Source of the DNA: Pseudomonas graminis
Lineage (GTDB): Bacteria > Pseudomonadota > Gammaproteobacteria > Pseudomonadales > Pseudomonadaceae
DNA: 55,407 bases
Reading direction: 5' to 3'
NCBI RefSeq assembly: GCF_002093745.1
Contig: NZ_MTSB01000024.1
Location: 1-55,407 of the forward strand
The translations under genes and the position numbers were made by a program. Below are positions 51,808 through 55,407 of the stretch, in pieces (within the stretch, counting starts at the first letter, position 1; each line of letters begins with the position of its first letter). The notes beneath the pieces were generated by a model. The model did no database searches and was not told where the DNA came from. It saw nothing but the letters and a program-made list of their open reading frames with translations.

Positions 51808-53064
51808 TTAATGCGGTATCGCCCAAATCAAATATCCCGTATCAAGATCAAACGGAACCACCCACAACCTCAACCCCTCCGAAAACTCAAAAACCGGCAA
51901 CGCCTCCACAAACGAGGCCCGCTTCGGATAGATCAGCACCAAATCCCCTTGCCCGCCCAGATATTTCTGTCCATACGCAAACAGCTGATAAAAATCCGCC
52001 TGATTCAGGCCATAATTTTTGCTGCCAAGCTCGCCGTCCAGCCGCTTCCATTTAGTGTCCAAAACCCAGCTCTTCCCTCCCTGCGTAATCATCAGATCAG
52101 GCCGCAGCTGGAAAACCTTCTTGCCCTTATGAGTACACAGATATTCGCTGCTGCGCTGGGTATGCAGCGTTGCATCTGACGGCAGTGAATCCCTCAGGCA
52201 TGCAGCCACGTAGCGTTCGAACAGCTTTTCCATCGGGAATAGCAAGCTCATGCCCTGCCATTCGCCTGCAATCGCCAGTGGCGTTTGCTGTTGAATGATG
52301 AGTTCGCACCATGGCTTTACCGGCTGGTAATGGGCCATGAGCCGGTCGTGGCGCCACTGTTTAAAATCTTGAGTCGTGTCTCGGCTGCTTGGAATCTCTA
52401 GCAGTATTGAGCGCAGCTCATGGGATAAGCGCCAGTTGCTGGGATCTTGGGTGGTTTTGCAGACAATATCTAACGCTGTTTTGAGAAGGCGGTTCTCTGC
52501 CCGATCTGGTTGGAATATATCGTGGCGGATTTGAAATTGGTGCTGTCGGCCAGGTGGTTGGCGCATCTGGCGGGCGGTGTTGAGTTGGCCACGCAAATAC
52601 CGCTGTTCTTCTTCCACGCGCTGGTAGTCGAAGCGAAGGCCGCGTTTGATAAGGTGATCGAGTGCTTCAAGAAAGCTGCTCATGACCCATTCAGTCAACG
52701 GCGCATCGAAGCGCTGTAACGCGGTTGCACCGACCTTGCGCGTCGGCAGGTCGAGTGACTTCTGAATCATGCGCCTAAGCAAAGCACGGCTTTGCTGAAT
52801 GCAGTCGCCTTGTTCAAAATGCTTAGGCAGGATTTCGATACGCGTACCGCAGGGTGTCTCCAGCGCGCCAACGTAGTTGTCGAGTTTAAGCCAGCGGCGG
52901 CCTTCAACTTGAACCAACGCTGCGCCGGCTTTGCTAAAGCGTGAACTGGTTTCGCATAGCCAGTCGAAGGCCGAAAGCGACACTTGGGCTACATCCAGCG
53001 TCGGATTGGCGATATTACTGGTTGTCAGTCGGGCATATTCACGGACCGTGACAGTGGTTTTCAC
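51808..53064 (-). CDS. McrC-like nuclease subunit of a McrBC system
   Basis: The 418-residue protein has the McrC organisation: an N-terminal domain with YVGALETPCGTRIEILPKH and a C-terminal PD-(D/E)xK nuclease with Asp in QLRPDLMI and DTKWK, followed by QADFYQLFAYGQKYL. McrC cuts modified DNA bound and translocated by McrB. The GTG start overlaps the mcrB stop by four bases (GTGA), so the two are coupled. Confidence 0.9.
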   Translation of the reverse strand: MKTTVTVREYARLTTSNIANPTLDVAQVSLSAFDWLCETSSRFSKAGAALVQVEGRRWLKLDNYVGALETPCGTRIEILPKHFEQGDCIQQSRALLRRMIQKSLDLPTRKVGATALQRFDAPLTEWVMSSFLEALDHLIKRGLRFDYQRVEEEQRYLRGQLNTARQMRQPPGRQHQFQIRHDIFQPDRAENRLLKTALDIVCKTTQDPSNWRLSHELRSILLEIPSSRDTTQDFKQWRHDRLMAHYQPVKPWCELIIQQQTPLAIAGEWQGMSLLFPMEKLFERYVAACLRDSLPSDATLHTQRSSEYLCTHKGKKVFQLRPDLMITQGGKSWVLDTKWKRLDGELGSKNYGLNQADFYQLFAYGQKYLGGQGDLVLIYPKRASFVEALPVFEFSEGLRLWVVPFDLDTGYLIWAIPH

Positions 53065-54614
53065 CCCTGCTGCTCGCCGAGAAACTTAATGATTTTGCGT
53101 CCAAGGCTTCGCGTGTTCAGCGCTGTGCCCGACGCCGACATAATGGAGATACCGTGTTTGCTCGCAAGCTCGCGCAACAGCGGCTTTGCAGGCTTTATGT
53201 ACTGACCTCCGCGATACACATCGATACGACCATCGGCAGACTGCCTGATATCTACCCCATCGGTTCTAACGTCCTTAGCCTCCAGAGGAGTACTGGCACT
53301 CAGGTTGTGATCAATCACACCCAAATATGACTCAATTTTCTTAAAGGCAGACAGATTCAGCTCCCAACGCTCATTGCTCTGACCCACCGTGACCGCGTCC
53401 CCAAATAACGAGATGAGGTCTTGGGTCGGCTGAATCAGAAAACTATTCTCCGGAGCCTTGCGTTGGTCGTTGAGAACCCATTGGATACGCTGCCAATCTT
53501 CGAAGAAATACTCCTGGAGCAGCGGCAGGATTTGCCCGCGGAAGATACCTTCCAACCGCTCCAACGTGGGCTCGGCTCTGAGCGGCATGAAGTACGCGTG
53601 GCCAAGACAGTGGTCTCGATCAAGCAGGGCCGCTATGCGTTGATTCATCACGCTGAGCAATTCATCGATGGCAATGCCATCAACCTCTATTTCATCAAGC
53701 AGCTCTGGATTGGGCGGCACTTCGATAAAGGTGAAACGGCGACGCAAGGCAATGTCCAGCGCGGCCAACGACCGGTCGGCAGTGTTCATGGTGCCTATCA
53801 GGTGGATGTTGCCGGGGATACTGAAACGTTCTTTAGAGTAGGGCAGCGTGACTTCCAAAGCCTCGTCTGCGCCTGCTCGCTTGGAAGGTTCGATGAGTGT
53901 AATCAGCTCACCGAAAATGCGCGAGACGTTGCCTCGGTTGATCTCATCGATGATCAACACCTTAGCGTCGCTATGTTGAACGGGGGCAGGCTCAAATAAA
54001 CCCTCCTCGTTTTGCCCCAGCATGTGCTCGACCATCGATGGCAGGAAGTTTTTGTAGCCGTTCACCAAAAACGGATCAAGGATAGAGCCCGGCACTTTCT
54101 TGTCCCAACGACCATTGCCCAGCTCTTCGATAGTGAGCGTGCCGGCGTCTACGTAAGAAGCAAGCGTATTCAGCAGACTCATGCCGATGGGAAGGTGTTT
54201 ACCTTGGGGCTTCTCTATCTCAACCACTTCAGGCGTGGCGCGAGTCACTTTATAGCCTGTGCCGTAGCGATCACCGACCTTGAACGCACGGTACTTTCCG
54301 CTCAGTTCAGTCGCAACTGACTCGCAGAGGCTTTTGAAAACGCCTGAAACCACTTCGTACCGGATCTGGCCTTTCTCATCAGTTGTAGCACGAAGCCCTT
54401 CGACAAAGTCTTCATAGCTGAAGCTCTGGTGAAAGGTCACAAAGCGCACGTCGCCTGCTGCGAGCAGCTCGTCAAATCGAGTTTTCAGCGCTGATCGGTT
54501 ATCAAGGTTTTTAGTAAGAAAAGGCTGATCAAGAATCTGCAACGTCGCTTCGACTGTGGCGTAGGTTTTCCCCGTACCGGGCGGACCGAAGAAAATCTGA
54601 TTGAGCGAAGGCAT
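53061..54614 (-). CDS. McrB-like AAA+ GTPase subunit
   Basis: The 517-residue protein has Walker A GPPGTGKT at residues 10-17, Walker B LIIDEINRGNVSRIFGE, the McrB signature MNTADRS, and the sensor region ALRRRFTFIEVPP. An insert of about 100 residues lies between Walker A and B. The protein starts directly at the AAA+ domain, so there is no N-terminal DNA-recognition domain like that of E. coli McrB; the C-terminal 70 residues are a candidate accessory domain. The ATG at 54614 is used because MPSLNQIFFGPPG is the usual start; the upstream extension looks unlikely. Confidence 0.9.
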   Translation of the reverse strand: MPSLNQIFFGPPGTGKTYATVEATLQILDQPFLTKNLDNRSALKTRFDELLAAGDVRFVTFHQSFSYEDFVEGLRATTDEKGQIRYEVVSGVFKSLCESVATELSGKYRAFKVGDRYGTGYKVTRATPEVVEIEKPQGKHLPIGMSLLNTLASYVDAGTLTIEELGNGRWDKKVPGSILDPFLVNGYKNFLPSMVEHMLGQNEEGLFEPAPVQHSDAKVLIIDEINRGNVSRIFGELITLIEPSKRAGADEALEVTLPYSKERFSIPGNIHLIGTMNTADRSLAALDIALRRRFTFIEVPPNPELLDEIEVDGIAIDELLSVMNQRIAALLDRDHCLGHAYFMPLRAEPTLERLEGIFRGQILPLLQEYFFEDWQRIQWVLNDQRKAPENSFLIQPTQDLISLFGDAVTVGQSNERWELNLSAFKKIESYLGVIDHNLSASTPLEAKDVRTDGVDIRQSADGRIDVYRGGQYIKPAKPLLRELASKHGISIMSASGTALNTRSLGRKIIKFLGEQQG

Positions 54615-54875
54615 TGCCGAACGTCCTTGTAGGAAAAGTCCGACAACAGTATCTAGATTGCCAGCATGGGTAAAGCGAAGTCCCGATAGCAACCACTCTG
54701 AATGGGTCTTGCGAGCAGTTCGTCAATAGTGGAGCACTTCTCTTTTTCGATGATCCACCGAAAAATTTTCTACGAACAGTGCTTGGAAAAAACGTAGATA
54801 ATTCAAGGCACAGCGGCCGAAGAACATTCGAAGATCACGCTTGATGACTTATTGACATCATTGCCACCCGTTACC

Positions 54876-54983
54876 ATGATGAGAAAAATGATGTCGCCCG
54901 AAGCCATACTGGGCACGTTAGAATTCGATGGCTCAAGGATCGAGGCTCGGGACTTACCTTTTTTCAAGGACAGGGATGAGTGA
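54876..54983 (+). CDS. Short open frame abutting the toxin-like gene
   Basis: Thirty-five codons (MMRKMMSPEAILGTLEFDGS, then a charged tail ending KDRDE) end in a TGA that touches the ATG of the next gene. The frame is open further upstream to about 54,800 (KITLDDLLTSLPPVTMM) but has no ATG there, so it may be the 3' remnant of a gene truncated at the island edge. Direct abutment suggests translational coupling with the next gene. No family recognised. Confidence 0.45.
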   Translation: MMRKMMSPEAILGTLEFDGSRIEARDLPFFKDRDE

Positions 54984-55407
54984 ATGGATCTTTTAGCCAA
55001 CGTCCCCAAATGGGACGACATCGAGCGAACCCTCGATAACAAATTCAACCATCTGAATCAGTCTTTTGATCAAGGCTGGGAAAGCGCGTCTGATGGTTGG
55101 AACGGCTTCACTCGACGAGTGAGTAACGAGGCTACGCTGGCCTTCGGCAGTATCGGCGGAAACCGCATCGAGTCGGTGAGATTGGCGATGGCCAAGTCCT
55201 ACCCGATCATTCAGCTGAATCTGATGCGCAAGTGGGCGTCCATTGATATAACGGAAATCCTTCCTGTCTTGCTGCAATTGGTCAAAGAGGTCGCCATGAT
55301 CATGGGCGGCAGCGTTGCCGTCGGGACTCTCGTTGGTGGCGCTGTCGGATCCCTTGCATTCGGGGCAGGCGCTTTACCAGGGGCCATGGTCGGTGGCGGC
55401 GTAGGCG
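54984..55407 (+). CDS. N-terminal part of a putative polymorphic toxin (DUF6861-like), runs off the window
   Basis: At least 141 residues are encoded, starting MDLLANVPKWDDIERTLDNK, with GWESASDGWNGFTRRVSNEA, SYPIIQLNLMRKWASID, and then a Gly/Ala-rich hydrophobic stretch (GGSVAVGTLVGGAVGSLAFG) typical of membrane-inserting or translocation segments. It resembles the N-terminus of Pseudomonas proteins I recall as DUF6861-domain polymorphic toxins linked to contact-dependent or type VI secretion. The C-terminal toxin and any immunity gene lie outside the window. The ATG is fixed by an in-frame TGA immediately upstream. Confidence 0.72.
   Translation, partial: MDLLANVPKWDDIERTLDNKFNHLNQSFDQGWESASDGWNGFTRRVSNEATLAFGSIGGNRIESVRLAMAKSYPIIQLNLMRKWASIDITEILPVLLQLVKEVAMIMGGSVAVGTLVGGAVGSLAFGAGALPGAMVGGGVG

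Overview
The window looks like chromosomal DNA of a Pseudomonas of the syringae group. Support comes from the gene content and order (hda, purM-purN, mazG-relA-rlmD-cysM-gacS, nrdA-nrdB), a GacS/LemA-type hybrid kinase, a syringae-style REP-associated transposase, and many copies of a palindromic intergenic repeat carrying GCTCCAGCGTGGGA and GACGCTCTGCGTC cores. This rests on recognition of families and was not checked by alignment.

Positions 1-39,100 are mostly core genome. Minus-strand genes run first: two tandem NlpC/P60 lipoproteins, a sirtuin overlapping hda, an AI-2E family permease and a DUF2066 protein. Then come purM-purN-DUF3108 (plus), a small conserved ORF, DUF2058, mazG-relA, rlmD-cysM (minus), gacS (plus), a zinc-ribbon-like protein with a META lipoprotein, a TlpA-like thioredoxin, arsC-like/wrbA-like/Tag-like genes, ttcA, a SprT-like gene and dctA. 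dctA has a textbook sigma-54 promoter and two enhancer-like dyads upstream. A PhoPQ-like pair follows, whose regulator gene is frameshifted, then a dienelactone hydrolase, a RAYT transposase embedded in its repeat arrays, a phosphopantetheinyl transferase, FhuF, an RstAB-like two-component pair and nrdA/nrdB. The nrdA leader carries a DnaA box, a 16-bp palindrome and a terminator-like hairpin, and a 59-bp tandem repeat array separates nrdA from nrdB.

From about 39,260 to 54,600 the sequence is more AT-rich, gene-sparse in places and full of relics: an accessory defence island. It holds a type II CBASS module (CD-NTase, E1/E2 fusion Cap2, JAMM protease Cap3), a convergent DEDDh exonuclease, a decayed MvaT-family gene and a membrane-anchored SAVED effector. 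Next are a HEPN-motif protein, an aldehyde dehydrogenase fragment, a second SAVED effector (HNH-SAVED, Cap5 type), an IS3-family element with a nonsense mutation in orfB, and an McrBC pair. One cyclase near two different SAVED effectors, with a HEPN-like protein between them, is the most unusual arrangement here.

The window ends inside a plus-strand gene that resembles the N-terminus of a Pseudomonas polymorphic toxin (DUF6861-like). A short open frame, possibly a truncated gene at the island edge, sits immediately before it.
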